Assembly: GCA_003574685.1 (NCBI GenBank)
Contig: QOCQ01000024.1
Span: 1 to 64,000, forward strand
Direction of reading: 5' to 3'
DNA from: Rhodospirillaceae bacterium SYSU D60007
Lineage (GTDB): Bacteria > Pseudomonadota > Alphaproteobacteria > Reyranellales > Reyranellaceae
DNA length: 64,000 nucleotides
Position 1 is the first letter of the stretch; every line of letters starts with the position of its first letter. Position numbers and translations under genes: made by a program. Below are positions 51,601-62,289 of the stretch, one piece after another. The notes under the pieces were generated by a model, which searched no databases, was not told where the DNA came from, and saw only the letters and a list, made by a program, of their open reading frames with translations.

Positions 51601-53169
51601 ATGGCAGGGCGGAGCGTCGGGGCGATCGAAATCGGCAGCGACGGGCGCATCCGATTCCCGCACGATTTCAATGTAGCGGTGCCGTTCATCGACCGCCACA
51701 TGGCTGAAGGGCGCGGCGAGCACATCGCCATTCGTACCGCCGCAGAGAGCGTATCCTACGCACAACTGGCGCAGCGGGTCGACGCTACGGGGCGCGCGCT
51801 GCTGGCACGCGGCCTTGTTCCGCCTGAACGCATGCTGATGATCGTCAAGGATTGCCCACAGTTCTTTCATCTGTTCTGGGGCGCCATAAAGGCCGGCATC
51901 GTGCCCGTGCCTGTGAACACGCTGCTGCGCGCTGCCGACTATGCCTACATGATCGAGGACTCCGGATGCCGGCTCGTGGCCTGGTCCCCCGAGTTCGCCG
52001 CCGAAGTCGAGCCGGCATTGCAGCAGCTCGGTTCAAAGGCGCCGCCGGCGCTGAAGGTGACCGATGATGCCAGCATCGGCGCCGACACGGCCGGTGCTCC
52101 GCTGAAGCCCCATCTCGCCCGGCCGACCGACGACTGCTTCTGGCTCTATTCCTCCGGCTCGACCGGCCGGCCCAAGGGCGCCGTGCACCGCCAGCGCGAC
52201 ATGGTGGTGACCAGCGAGAACTACGGCGTGCGCACGCTTGGCGTAACGGAGCACGATGTGTGCTACTCGGCCGCCAAGCTGTTCTTCGCCTACGGGCTGG
52301 GCAACGCCATGACGTTCCCCCTATGGGCAGGCGGCACAGCGATTCTCGATCCGGCGCGGCCCACGCCCGATTCGACCTTCGACAACATCGAACGGTTCCG
52401 TCCCACCCTCTATTTCGGTGTGCCTACCCTCTACGCCGCCCAGCTTGCGGCAATGGACAAGCGCAAGCCGGATTTCAGCTCCGTACGCGCCTGCGTGTCG
52501 GCCGGCGAGGCGCTGCCCGCCGAAATTTTCCGCCGCTGGCAGGAGAAGACGGGGACCATCATCCTCGACGGCATCGGCTCGACCGAGATGCTGCACATCT
52601 TCCTCAGCAACCGGCTGGACGACTATCGCCCCGGCAGCAGCGGCAAACCCGTGCCCGGCTACGAAGCCGAAATTCGCACGCCGGAGGGCAGTCCGGTGAA
52701 ATCCGGCGAAACTGGCCGGCTGTGGATGAAGGGTGATTCGGCGGCGGCCTATTACTGGAACAAGCCCGAGAAGACCGCCGAGACGATGGTCGGTGGCTGG
52801 CTCGATACCGGTGACACCTATCGCCAGGATGAGGCTGGCTATTTCATCTACGAGGGCCGCAGCGATGACATGCTGAAGGTCGGCGGCATCTGGTGCTCGC
52901 CGGTCGAGATCGAGGCCTGCCTGATCGGCCATCCCGCCGTGCTGGAATGCGCGGTCGTGGGCCGTGCCGATGCCGATGGTCTGGTGAAGCCGCAGGCCTT
53001 CATCGTGCTGAAACCCGGCCAAGGTGCAGGTGCAGCGCTTACGGATGCGCTGATGGCACACTGCAAGCAGAAGCTGGCGCCCTATAAATATCCACGCTGG
53101 GTAGACTACGTCGCCGAGCTGCCCAAGACCGCAACCGGCAAGATCCAGCGGTTCAGATTGCGATCATGA
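51601..53169 (+). CDS. bclA: Benzoate-CoA ligase family protein
   Basis: This 522-residue AMP-forming ligase makes benzoyl-CoA, the BoxAB substrate. It opens F-N-V-A-V-P-F-I-D-R-H, with the P-loop Y-S-S-G-S-T-G-R-P-K-G (183-193), G-S-T-E-M-L-H-I-F and the C-terminal catalytic lysine K514 in A-T-G-K-I-Q-R. This pattern matches the benzoate-CoA ligase family (TIGR02262), which also accepts substituted benzoates. GGAGG is 6 bp ahead of the ATG. The stop overlaps the pseudogene ATG (ATGA). The family call is strong; the exact aryl substrate is inferred from the box genes. Confidence 0.9.
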   Translation: MAGRSVGAIEIGSDGRIRFPHDFNVAVPFIDRHMAEGRGEHIAIRTAAESVSYAQLAQRVDATGRALLARGLVPPERMLMIVKDCPQFFHLFWGAIKAGIVPVPVNTLLRAADYAYMIEDSGCRLVAWSPEFAAEVEPALQQLGSKAPPALKVTDDASIGADTAGAPLKPHLARPTDDCFWLYSSGSTGRPKGAVHRQRDMVVTSENYGVRTLGVTEHDVCYSAAKLFFAYGLGNAMTFPLWAGGTAILDPARPTPDSTFDNIERFRPTLYFGVPTLYAAQLAAMDKRKPDFSSVRACVSAGEALPAEIFRRWQEKTGTIILDGIGSTEMLHIFLSNRLDDYRPGSSGKPVPGYEAEIRTPEGSPVKSGETGRLWMKGDSAAAYYWNKPEKTAETMVGGWLDTGDTYRQDEAGYFIYEGRSDDMLKVGGIWCSPVEIEACLIGHPAVLECAVVGRADADGLVKPQAFIVLKPGQGAGAALTDALMAHCKQKLAPYKYPRWVDYVAELPKTATGKIQRFRLRS

Positions 53170-53773
53170 TCCGCATTGCGTCCTTCAACGTCGAGAACCT
53201 GTTCCAGCGGTCAAAGGCGCTGAATGCGACACATGGGACGTGGGACAGCCGATCCTGGCCGCATACCGGGAAGTGCACGAGCTGTTCGCCGAAGACCCCT
53301 ACACGCCCGCGATCAGGGATCGCATCCGCGATCTGCTGCTGGCGCTCGATATCTGCTACGTCAACACGCACCGTGCCGTTCGGCGACGGCTGACCAAGGA
53401 CCCGAAATGGGCATGGCTGCGCAAGAGCCGCGGCGATTTTGACCGCGAGCCGCGGGATGCCACTGAGAGCGTCGAGATCGTGGCGACGGGCCATGGCGAC
53501 TGGATCGGCTGGGTGGAGCTGGCCACGCAGCCGGTCGATGAGCTGGCAACGCGCATGACGGCGCGGGTGATCCGGGAAATCGCCGCTGACGTCATGGGCG
53601 TGATCGAGGCCGAGGACCGGCCGGCCTCGCGCCGCATTTCCAGGGCGGCGGCATTTTCCGCAAGGGCCTGTGTGGGGCAGCCGCGTCACGCGCCCGACGG
53701 CGTGGGAAAGATGACCCGCGCGTCCGAAAGCGCCTCGGATCACGCCGCCGTCTTCGTTGACCTCGACCTGTAG
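53166..53773 (+). pseudogene. Decayed endonuclease/exonuclease/phosphatase family gene
   Basis: Frame 1 (53166 to about 53231) reads M-I-R-I-A-S-F-N-V-E-N-L-F-Q-R-S-K-A-L-N, the start of an EEP-fold protein. The reading frame then shifts near 53231-53240 and continues G-Q-P-I-L-A-A-Y-R-E-V-H-E-L-F through L-A-T-R-M-T-A-R-V-I and G-V-I-E-A-E-D-R-P-A. The conserved end S-D-H-A-A-V-F-V-D-L-D-L follows after only about 45 more residues. About 200 codons remain of a protein I recall as roughly 340 residues, so a frameshift and a large internal deletion have removed the core catalytic region. It starts inside the benzoate-CoA ligase stop codon. Confidence 0.8.
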
Positions 53774-53813
53774 CGGCTTGGCTCCGCTGGGCGTTTACCG
53801 GGACCAGAGAGGC

Positions 53814-54866
53814 CTATGCATTGGCGGCGCCGGCCGGGTAACCAGGAGCGCGGATGCAGGCTGCGCGGTGGCCCGGACGGATCTCGAGGCACTCCGGCAC
53901 CACGCGCTTGCACTCGTCGATGGCGATCGGGCAACGCGGATGAAAGACGCAGCCCGGTGGCGGCCGCAGCGCGCTGGGCACCTCGCCGCCCAGCACCGTG
54001 CGCTGGCGTTCTGCTTCGACCTCGGGGTCGGGGATAGGCACCGCAGAGAGCAACGCCTTGGTGTAGGGATGCAGCGGCTCCGCATAGAGCGTGGTCCGGT
54101 CGGTAATCTCGGCCATCTTGCCGAGATACATCACCGCCACGCGGTCAGAGATGTGGCGCACCACGGAAAGGTCGTGCGCCACGAAGAGATAGGTCAGGTT
54201 GAAGCGCTCCTGCAGATCCTCAAGCAGCGTAATGATCTGCGCCTGGATCGAGACGTCCAGCGCCGATACCGGCTCGTCGCAGACGATCAGCGAGGGCTCC
54301 ATCGCCAGCGCGCGCGCAATGCCCACGCGCTGACGCTGGCCGCCCGACAGCTCATGCGGATAGCGGCTGGCCATGGAGGGCAACAGGCCGACGACGGTGA
54401 GCAACTCGCGCACGCGATCCTGGCGCGCCTTGCGTTCCGGCACGATGCCGTGAACCGCCAGCGGCTCGTCGAGCATCTGGCCGATGGTGATCCGCGGATT
54501 GAGCGAGCTGTAAGGGTCCTGGAAGATCACCTGGATCTTGCGGCGGACGCGGCGCACTTCCGCCGGCGACAGCGTCATGAGATCGCGGCCTTCGAAGATC
54601 ACCTGGCCGCTGGTCGGCCGCTCCAGCAGCAGGATGCAGCGGCCGGTCGTGGTCTTGCCGCATCCCGACTCGCCCACCAGCCCCAGCGTCTCGCCACGGC
54701 GGATGGTGAAGGAAACGTCATCCACGGCCTTCACGACCTGTGGCGGCCCGCCGAGAAAACCGCCGCCGACCTGGAAGTGCTTCACCAGGTTCCTGACTTC
54801 CAGGATCACGTCGCCCGCGGGCGCCGTGCGCGGTGCCTCACCCGCCACCATCTCGGCCGTGCTCAT
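53814..54866 (-). CDS. Oligo/dipeptide ABC transporter ATP-binding protein (DppF-like)
   Basis: This 350-residue ATPase has Walker [10 protein letters not shown] (65-73), signature [15 protein letters not shown] and Walker B L-I-V-C-D-E-P. The C-terminal Oligo_HPY extension has the cysteine set [15 protein letters not shown]. It is the last gene of a five-gene operon; its ATG overlaps the DppD-like stop by 4 bp. It is convergent with the decayed EEP gene (40 bp gap). Confidence 0.92.
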   Translation of the reverse strand: MSTAEMVAGEAPRTAPAGDVILEVRNLVKHFQVGGGFLGGPPQVVKAVDDVSFTIRRGETLGLVGESGCGKTTTGRCILLLERPTSGQVIFEGRDLMTLSPAEVRRVRRKIQVIFQDPYSSLNPRITIGQMLDEPLAVHGIVPERKARQDRVRELLTVVGLLPSMASRYPHELSGGQRQRVGIARALAMEPSLIVCDEPVSALDVSIQAQIITLLEDLQERFNLTYLFVAHDLSVVRHISDRVAVMYLGKMAEITDRTTLYAEPLHPYTKALLSAVPIPDPEVEAERQRTVLGGEVPSALRPPPGCVFHPRCPIAIDECKRVVPECLEIRPGHRAACIRAPGYPAGAANA

Positions 54867-55897
54867 GCCGGCACCTTTTCAGGCTTTGCTGCGCGCACCG
54901 GCAGCTTGTCCTTTTCCCAGCATGCGGAATGCTGGGTACCGGCCACGCGCTCCAGCGGCGGTACTTCTTCGGCGCAGCGCTCGACGGCATATCCGCAGCG
55001 CGGCCTGAACGAGCAACCCGGCGGCAGGCGCGTGAGATCGGGCGGCTGCCCCTGAATGGGGGCAAGCCGTTCGCGCTTGGGCTCATCGAGCCGCGGCACG
55101 GAGCGCAGCAGGCCCAGCGTGTAGGGATGCCGCGGACTGGCATAGATCTCGCGAGCCGTACCGCGCTCCACGATCTTGCCGGCATACATGACGTTCACCC
55201 GGTCGGCATATCGCGCCACTACACCGAGATTGTGGGTGATGATCAGGGTGGCCACGCCCAGCCGCCGTGACAGATCCTTCATCAGGTCCAAAATCTGCGC
55301 CTGGATCGTGACGTCGAGCGCGGTTGTCGGCTCGTCGGCCAGAATCAGCGCCGGCTCGCAGGAGAGCGCGATCGCGATCATCAGGCGCTGGCGCATGCCG
55401 CCACTGAACTGATGCGGATACTGCTTCAGCCTGCGTTCGGCATCCGCGATCCCTACCAGACCAAGCACTTCGACAGCGCGAGCATGGGCCTGTTCCGGTG
55501 TATGGCCGAGGTGAATTTCACAAGCCTCTGTGATCTGCCGGCCAACCGTAAGCACGGGGTTCAGCGAAGTCATCGGTTCCTGGAAGACCATGGCGATCTC
55601 GCGACCCCGGATCTTCCGCATCTCCTCTTCGGAGCGCTTCAACAGATCGCTGCCCTTGAACAGGATCTGGCCCCCGGTGATGCGGCCCGCTGGCTTTGAA
55701 ATCAGGCCCATGATCGACAGCGCACTGACGGACTTGCCGCAGCCCGACTCGCCCACCAGCGCCACCGTCTCGCCGGCGCGCACATCCCAGCTTACGCCGT
55801 CCACGGCGCGTACGATGCCGTTGGATGTCGCGAACTCGGTGTGCAGGTCGCGAACATCAAGCAGGAGGTCCGGAGCAGGTGCAGTGCGTTCGTTCAT
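54863..55897 (-). CDS. Oligo/dipeptide ABC transporter ATP-binding protein (DppD-like)
   Basis: This 344-residue ATPase has Walker A G-E-S-G-C-G-K-S (49-56), signature [15 protein letters not shown], Walker B L-I-L-A-D-E-P, and a C-terminal region with [15 protein letters not shown]. The ATG 55897 (M-N-E-R-T) is preferred to a TTG at 55918. It partners the DppF-like ATPase downstream and the two permeases upstream (50 bp from DppC). Confidence 0.92.
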   Translation of the reverse strand: MNERTAPAPDLLLDVRDLHTEFATSNGIVRAVDGVSWDVRAGETVALVGESGCGKSVSALSIMGLISKPAGRITGGQILFKGSDLLKRSEEEMRKIRGREIAMVFQEPMTSLNPVLTVGRQITEACEIHLGHTPEQAHARAVEVLGLVGIADAERRLKQYPHQFSGGMRQRLMIAIALSCEPALILADEPTTALDVTIQAQILDLMKDLSRRLGVATLIITHNLGVVARYADRVNVMYAGKIVERGTAREIYASPRHPYTLGLLRSVPRLDEPKRERLAPIQGQPPDLTRLPPGCSFRPRCGYAVERCAEEVPPLERVAGTQHSACWEKDKLPVRAAKPEKVPA

Positions 55898-55947
55898 ATG
55901 CTCACCAGCAGCGGCCAAGGTTTCCTCGGTTGAGTGTCATAGCCCGG

Positions 55948-56847
55948 TCATCCCGTTCGCAGTTTCGGATCCAGCGCATCGCGCAGAGAATCGCCGAAGA
56001 GGTTGAACGCAAACACCGCAAGGCTGATGGCCAGCCCCGGGAACAGCGCCATCCACGGGGCCGTCTCCGCAAACTCCACGGCGGCGCCCCGCAGCATCAG
56101 GCCCCATGCCGCCGTGGGCTCCTGCACGCCAAGCCCCAGGAACGAGAGCGACGCCTCCAGCAGGATTGCCTGGCCAAGGAACGCGGTCAGCATGATCAGG
56201 TACGGCGCCATCACGTTGGGCAACATGTGGCGCAGGATGATACGGGTGTGGCGATAGCCCAAAGCCCGCGCCGCATCGACGTACGGCATCTCCCGCACTG
56301 AAAGCGCGCTGGAGCGGATCACCAGCGCGCAGCGCGGTATCATCGGCACGGTCATGGCGGCGATCAGGTTCGGCAAATTGTTGCCCAGCACCGCCACCAT
56401 CGCCAGCGCGAGGATGATCAACGGGAAGGAGATGAGGATGTCCATGAAACGCTGGATGACGAGATCGATCCGGCCGCCGAAATAGGCACTGGCCACCCCG
56501 ATGACCGCGCCCACGGTCGAGCCGATGAAGGCGGCGCCAAAGCCGACGATCAGGGCGGTCTGGGAGCCATAGATGATGCGCGAGAGCACGTCGCGGCCGA
56601 AGGCATCAGTGCCCAGCCAGTGCTGCGCGCTGGGCGCCGCCAGCATCGCAGCGAAATCGATGGCGAGCGGGTCATAGGGCGAGATCCACGGCGCAAGCAC
56701 TGCCACCAGGATCATGAAAATGACGACACCGGCCCCAATCGCGCCCAGTGGCCGGCGACGGCAGAAGCTGAGCGTCAGGTCAAGCCATCGCCGCCGCCTT
56801 GCGGCAGATGCGGGCTCAACCAGCACACCCTCAGTCGTGGCGCTCAT
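55948..56847 (-). CDS. Oligo/dipeptide ABC transporter permease (DppC-like)
   Basis: This 299-residue permease has an N-terminal OppC-type helix (G-A-I-G-A-G-V-V-I-F-M-I-L-V-A-V-L-A-P-W-I) followed by Y-D-P-L-A-I-D and H-W-L-G-T-D-A-F-G-R-D-V-L-S-R, the hallmark of DppC/OppC. The coupling loop Y-V-D-A-A-R-A-L-G-Y and L-P-N-V-M-A-P-Y are present. It sits 26 bp after the DppB gene and completes the heterodimeric channel. Confidence 0.93.
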   Translation of the reverse strand: MSATTEGVLVEPASAARRRRWLDLTLSFCRRRPLGAIGAGVVIFMILVAVLAPWISPYDPLAIDFAAMLAAPSAQHWLGTDAFGRDVLSRIIYGSQTALIVGFGAAFIGSTVGAVIGVASAYFGGRIDLVIQRFMDILISFPLIILALAMVAVLGNNLPNLIAAMTVPMIPRCALVIRSSALSVREMPYVDAARALGYRHTRIILRHMLPNVMAPYLIMLTAFLGQAILLEASLSFLGLGVQEPTAAWGLMLRGAAVEFAETAPWMALFPGLAISLAVFAFNLFGDSLRDALDPKLRTG

Positions 56848-56873
56848 GCCTCATTCCTCAAGGCGCATTCTCC

Positions 56874-57830
56874 CTACCGGTACCGGATACGCGGGTCGAG
56901 CCAGGCATACATGACATCCATGGCGAAGTTCACGAAGATGAAGGCGGCCGCAACCAGCAGCACCAGCGCCTGGGTCAGCGTGTAGTCTCGCCGCGAGATC
57001 GCCTGCACGAAAAGCAATCCCAGGCCATTAAGGTTGAAGACCTGCTCGGTCACGACCAGCCCGCCCAGCAGGAACGCGAACTCCAGGCCGATCACCGTAA
57101 CCACTGGCAGCATGGCGTTCTTCAGGGCATGGCGCACAAGGATGAGCTTCAGCCAGAGCCCCTTGGCACGTGCGGTGCGAATGTAGTCCTCGCGCAACAC
57201 CTCCAGCATCGATGAGCGGGTCATGCGCGTTGCGACCGCGGAGTAGCGATAGCCCACCGCGAGCGCCGGCCAGATGAGCTGCAGCATGTTCTGCCAGGGA
57301 TCCACCCAGAACGGGGTGTAGATCATGGGCGGCAGCCACTCGAAGATGATCAGGAAGCCCAGGATCATCAGGATGCCGAGCCAGAATGACGGCATCGCCA
57401 GGCCGGCGATGGAGAAGATCCGCACGGCATAGTCGACCCAGGTGTCCTGCTTGAGCGCAGCAATGATGCCCAGGGGCAGCGCCAGCAGGGTGGCAACGAT
57501 GGTGGCCATCAGGGCGACCTGCAACGACAGCGCAAAGCGCAGCTCGATCTCCTCGCTGATCGGTCCGCCGGTCCACATGGAGATGCCGAAATCGAACTTC
57601 AGCACGCCCCAGAACCAGATCGCGAACTGCTCCCATACCGGCTTGTCGAGGCCCAGCCGGGCACGCTCCGCCTGAAGGACCTCGGCAGATACGCCCGAAC
57701 CCTCGCCCGACATGAACTTCGCTTCCACGACGTCGCCGGGAATGACGCGCAGCAGCAGGAAAATGATCACGGCGACCCCGACTAGCGTCGGGATCATCAG
57801 CAGGAAACGATGAATGACGAAGCGCAGCAT
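56874..57830 (-). CDS. Oligo/dipeptide ABC transporter permease (DppB-like)
   Basis: This 318-residue permease starts L-R-F-V-I-H-R-F-L-L-M-I-P-T-L-V-G-V-A-V-I-I-F, with R-V-I-P-G-D-V-V, typical of DppB/OppB. The loop D-Y-I-R-T-A-R-A-K-G-L and K-N-A-M-L-P-V-V-T-V-I-G-L are the coupling segment and its follow-on. It is separated by 168 bp from the binding protein upstream; a strong hairpin (57910-57960) lies in the gap. Confidence 0.93.
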   Translation of the reverse strand: MLRFVIHRFLLMIPTLVGVAVIIFLLLRVIPGDVVEAKFMSGEGSGVSAEVLQAERARLGLDKPVWEQFAIWFWGVLKFDFGISMWTGGPISEEIELRFALSLQVALMATIVATLLALPLGIIAALKQDTWVDYAVRIFSIAGLAMPSFWLGILMILGFLIIFEWLPPMIYTPFWVDPWQNMLQLIWPALAVGYRYSAVATRMTRSSMLEVLREDYIRTARAKGLWLKLILVRHALKNAMLPVVTVIGLEFAFLLGGLVVTEQVFNLNGLGLLFVQAISRRDYTLTQALVLLVAAAFIFVNFAMDVMYAWLDPRIRYR

Positions 57831-57909
57831 GATGACTTCAGGTTGTTGAGCAGGCTGAGGGCGGCCGCTCCGGCATCATGGGACGAAGCAGAAGCCCTGT
57901 GCGCAGCAA

Positions 57910-57960
57910 TCCGCCTTCCCGGGAAATCCCTTGCGACGCTCGGGATAACGGGAAGGCGGA
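57910..57960 (-). promoter_or_regulatory. Intercistronic hairpin between binding-protein and permease genes
   Basis: TCCGCCTTCCCG (57910-57921) pairs perfectly over 12 bp with CGGGAAGGCGGA (57949-57960); a smaller TCCC/GGGA stem may form inside. It lies 39 bp after the binding-protein stop in transcription order. In many binding-protein operons such a stem stabilises the first cistron or partly stops transcription, so more binding protein than permease is made. That role here is inferred. Confidence 0.55.
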
Positions 57961-57998
57961 GACACAGGTCCGTCGCTTCGCTCCTGACGGCCAGAACG

Positions 57999-59612
57999 CT
58001 ACTGTGTGGGCCCGTCGGCCAGCCACACCGTGTCGAGCATCTGATTGAGGTAATGGCTTGGCGTGACCTGCCATCCCCTTACCTTGCTCGAGTGCGGGAT
58101 GATGCGATGCCACTGCAGCGTCATCAGGTAGTGAGCCTCCTCGTCGAGCAGGCGCTTCTCGAACTGACGCACGAACTTCTTGCGCTCCTCGACACTCTTG
58201 GCCTTGCTCTGCTTTTCGTAGAGGTCGTCCAGGACCTTGTCCTCGTAGAAGCCGTAGTTGGACGGATTCTTGCTGCGCGACGTGAACTTGTAGAGGTCGA
58301 GATCGGGCTCCACCGTGTAGCCGCACTGGAAGTCCATCGCGACCTCGAAATCCCCCTTCTTCAGGGTGGCGTAGTAAGCTGCGGCCTCGACGACCTGCTG
58401 CTTCACGTTCACGCCGATCTGCCGCCACTGGTCGATCAGCCACACCGCCACCGGCTCGTAGGGCATCGGCACGCCGCGGTTGCTGAAGGTGAACGACAGA
58501 TCCTCGACGCCCGCTTCCTTCAGCAGCTTCTTCGCTTCAGCCCGTGCCGCATTGATATCCTTGCCATAGCCGGCCAGCTTCTCAAGCTCCTCCGGCGGCG
58601 TGGCATAGGGCGTTCCAGGCACCTGCACGCCGGCCACTTCCTTGACGATGGCGATCTTCGACAGCGCCTTGGATCCCGCGTAGCGATCCAGCGCCAGCGT
58701 CAGCGCCCGGCGCACGCGCTTGTCGTCGAACGGCTTCTTGGTGTGGTTGGGTGCGACCAGCAACAGGCAGTCCCACGGGCTTTCGGCGACCGTGATCTTG
58801 TCGCCCAGCGCCGCCTTCAGCGTGTCACGCTCGGCGGGGCTGAAGCCACGGAACTGGATGTGCGCGCGCTCGCCACGGATGGCCGCGACCTGCGCGGAAG
58901 ACGACTTGATGAAGAGAGCGCGGTAGCCATCGAGGTATGGTTTGCCCTTGTCCCAGTAGTTCGGGTTTTTCTTGCCGACCCAATGGGAGCCCTTGACGTG
59001 CTCTACGAAGATGAAGGGGCCGGTTCCGTTGATGTGGGTTTCATACCAGTGCGGATCCTTCGCCAGGATGTCCGCCCGGTAGATGAAATTCCATGGTGAG
59101 GCCAGGGAGGCGAGGAACGATACTGCCGGCCATTTAAGCTGAAACACCACTGTATAGGGATCCGGTGCCTCAACGGCCTTGACGACCGCATATTGTCCCT
59201 TGCGATCGCTCACCACGCCGGCAGGCGGGAAGATGATCTTGTCGTAGGATGCTTTCACATCCTTCGAGGTCATCTCGTTGCCGTCGTGGAACTTCACGCC
59301 CTGCCGCAGCTTGAACGTGTACGTCAAACCGTCTTCTGAAACTGTCCAGCTCTCGGCCAGGTCGGCGACAGGCTTGGTGCCCGTCGGATCGGTGGGATCG
59401 AAGCGCAGCAGGCCATTGTAATGCGGCGCGACAGGGTGGATGACGCCGAAGGTCTGCTCGCGGTGGGCGTCGTAGGATGGCGGCTCGGACGGAACCGGGA
59501 ATATGAGCTCGCCGCCACTGCGCGGCTTCTCGTCTGCCCGTACGCCTGCAGGCGCGAACAGACATGCAGCCGCGGACAGCATGGCCGCAAAGAAAAGAGT
59601 ACGACGATTCAT
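57999..59612 (-). CDS. Peptide/opine-type ABC transporter substrate-binding protein (SBP family 5)
   Basis: This 537-residue periplasmic protein has a signal peptide (L-F-F-A-A-M-L-S-A-A-A-C-L-F-A-P-A-G-V-R-A/D, cut near 27). The mature protein has S-Y-D-A-H-R-E-Q, D-L-A-E-S-W-T-V-S-E-D-G-L-T-Y-T-F-K-L-R and V-K-F-H-D-G-N, hallmark SBP_bac_5 strands. Family 5 binds di- and oligopeptides, opines, nickel and some sugars; with Dpp-type permeases peptides are likeliest. It leads the operon SBP-dppBCDF and is divergent from a sugar-type importer across 268 bp. Confidence 0.92.
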   Translation of the reverse strand: MNRRTLFFAAMLSAAACLFAPAGVRADEKPRSGGELIFPVPSEPPSYDAHREQTFGVIHPVAPHYNGLLRFDPTDPTGTKPVADLAESWTVSEDGLTYTFKLRQGVKFHDGNEMTSKDVKASYDKIIFPPAGVVSDRKGQYAVVKAVEAPDPYTVVFQLKWPAVSFLASLASPWNFIYRADILAKDPHWYETHINGTGPFIFVEHVKGSHWVGKKNPNYWDKGKPYLDGYRALFIKSSSAQVAAIRGERAHIQFRGFSPAERDTLKAALGDKITVAESPWDCLLLVAPNHTKKPFDDKRVRRALTLALDRYAGSKALSKIAIVKEVAGVQVPGTPYATPPEELEKLAGYGKDINAARAEAKKLLKEAGVEDLSFTFSNRGVPMPYEPVAVWLIDQWRQIGVNVKQQVVEAAAYYATLKKGDFEVAMDFQCGYTVEPDLDLYKFTSRSKNPSNYGFYEDKVLDDLYEKQSKAKSVEERKKFVRQFEKRLLDEEAHYLMTLQWHRIIPHSSKVRGWQVTPSHYLNQMLDTVWLADGPTQ

Positions 59613-59880
59613 GGAGATGCCTCCTCGTTGAGCGTCCTCCCGAGCAGCCCTCTTGCGACGGGGCTTGCATCGACTACGCGGCCATCTTAGCGGGTTTTCC
59701 TGCCAGTGAAACCCCCTGTGCGGAACGGCACTGCTTCCCGAGAAGCCAGAGATCCGGCACGCGTGGCAGTGACCGCTCTGTGATCTCGCCGTAGTTCTTG
59801 CCGTGCCGGCGCGCTGCGCTAGGTTAGCCGCAACACAATCTTAACCAGCGGGCGCGAGAACGCCCCGCAGTGGGGGTCGG
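59613..59880. other. 268-bp divergent intergenic region
   Basis: This is the longest non-coding gap, between the outward-facing peptide-importer and sugar-type importer operons; it must hold both promoters. I found two inverted repeats, GGGTTT-N11-AAACCC (59692-59714) and GGTTA..TAACC (59822-59846), as possible regulatory sites, but no convincing hexamer pair and no RNA gene. An ATG-free start region before the GTG at 59881 has GGGGGTCGG as ribosome site. Confidence 0.4.
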
Positions 59881-60924
<1,044 letters not shown>

Positions 60925-60977
60925 AACCGGTTTTGCCAGCGCGTGATGCCGGCGAAGACCAACGGAGGGAGACAACA

Positions 60978-62270
60978 ATGCGCAGACGTTCAGTTCTCGG
61001 CGGATCAGCGGCCCTGGCCGCCGGTCTGCTCACCCGCCCGGCACTCACGCAGGGTGCCGTCGAAGTGTCGTTCTTCTATCCGGTGGCCGTGGGCGGGCCC
61101 ATCACGAAGATCATCGATGGCTATGCCGCCGACTTCGAGAAGGAGAACCCCGGCATCAAGGTCAAGCCGATCTACGCCGGCACCTATCAGGAGACGATCG
61201 TCAAGGCGCTGACGGCGCACAAGAGCGGTACCCCGCCCGTGACGTCGGTGCTGCTGTCGTCCGACATGTTCACCCTCATCGACGAGGACGCGATCATCCC
61301 GTTCGAGGAGCTGGCGAAAGGCGCCGACGACGCGGCCTGGATCAAGAGCTTTTATCCGGCCTTCATGTTCAACAGCCAGACGGGCGGCAAGACCTGGGGT
61401 ATCCCCTTCCAGCGCTCGACGGTCGTGCTCTACTGGAACAAGGACCTGTTCAAGGAAGCAGGTCTTGATCCGGAAAAGCCACCGGCCGACTGGGCCGAAC
61501 AGGTGGCCTTCGCCCAGAAGCTCACCAAGCGCGAGGCCAGCGGCAATGCCAGCCAGTGGGGCATTCAGGTGCCCTCCTCGGGCTTTCCCTACTGGCTGTT
61601 CCAGGGCTTCACCACCCAGAATGGCGTTGAGCTGATGAACCAGGCCGGCGATACGACCTTCTTCGACAAACCGGAGGTGATCGAGGCGTTGCAGTACTGG
61701 GTGGACCTCAGCCGCAAGCATCACGTCCATCCGCCCGGCATCGTCGAATGGGGCACCACGCCAAAGGATTTCTTCGAGCGCAAGACGGCGATGATGTGGA
61801 CGACGACCGGCAACCTCACCAATGTCCGGAAGAACGCCAAATTTGATTTCGGTGTGGCAATGCTGCCGGCCGGCAAGCGGCGCGGCAGCCCGACGGGCGG
61901 CGGCAATTTCTACATCTTCAAGAAGTCCACGCCCGAGCAGCGCGCGGCAGCCCTGAAGTTCATCAAGTGGATTACCTCGCCCGAACACGCCGCCCAGTGG
62001 GGCATCGACACCGGCTATGTGGCAGTCCGCCCCGATGCCTGGGAAACGCCGGCGATGAAGAAGTACGTGGCAGACTTTCCGCCGGCGGCGGTGGCGCGGG
62101 ACCAGTTGCCATATGCTGTTGCGGAGTTGTCAACGCACGAGAACCAGCGGGTCACCAAGGCGCTCAACGACGGCCTGCAAGCGGCGCTGACCGGCACCAA
62201 GTCGGCCGAGCAGGCGATGAAGGATGCGCAGGCCGAAGCCACCCGTATCCTGCGGCCGTACAAGAGGTAG
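60978..62270 (+). CDS. Extracellular substrate-binding protein (SBP family 1, UgpB-like)
   Basis: This 430-residue periplasmic protein has a probable twin-arginine signal (R-R-R-S-V-L-G-G-S-A-A-L-A-A-G-L-L, cut near A-L-T-Q-G). The mature part begins V-E-V-S-F-F-Y-P-V-A-V-G-G-P and has the SBP_bac_1 segments F-N-S-Q-T-G-G-K-T-W-G-I-P-F-Q and Y-W-N-K-D-L-F-K-E-A-G-L-D-P. UgpB-type proteins bind glycerol-3-phosphate or its diesters, others sugars. It is 53 bp after the ATPase and 19 bp before the permease. AGGGAG precedes the ATG. Confidence 0.92.
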   Translation: MRRRSVLGGSAALAAGLLTRPALTQGAVEVSFFYPVAVGGPITKIIDGYAADFEKENPGIKVKPIYAGTYQETIVKALTAHKSGTPPVTSVLLSSDMFTLIDEDAIIPFEELAKGADDAAWIKSFYPAFMFNSQTGGKTWGIPFQRSTVVLYWNKDLFKEAGLDPEKPPADWAEQVAFAQKLTKREASGNASQWGIQVPSSGFPYWLFQGFTTQNGVELMNQAGDTTFFDKPEVIEALQYWVDLSRKHHVHPPGIVEWGTTPKDFFERKTAMMWTTTGNLTNVRKNAKFDFGVAMLPAGKRRGSPTGGGNFYIFKKSTPEQRAAALKFIKWITSPEHAAQWGIDTGYVAVRPDAWETPAMKKYVADFPPAAVARDQLPYAVAELSTHENQRVTKALNDGLQAALTGTKSAEQAMKDAQAEATRILRPYKR

Positions 62271-62289
62271 CGGCGGTCCGGCTTCGCCG

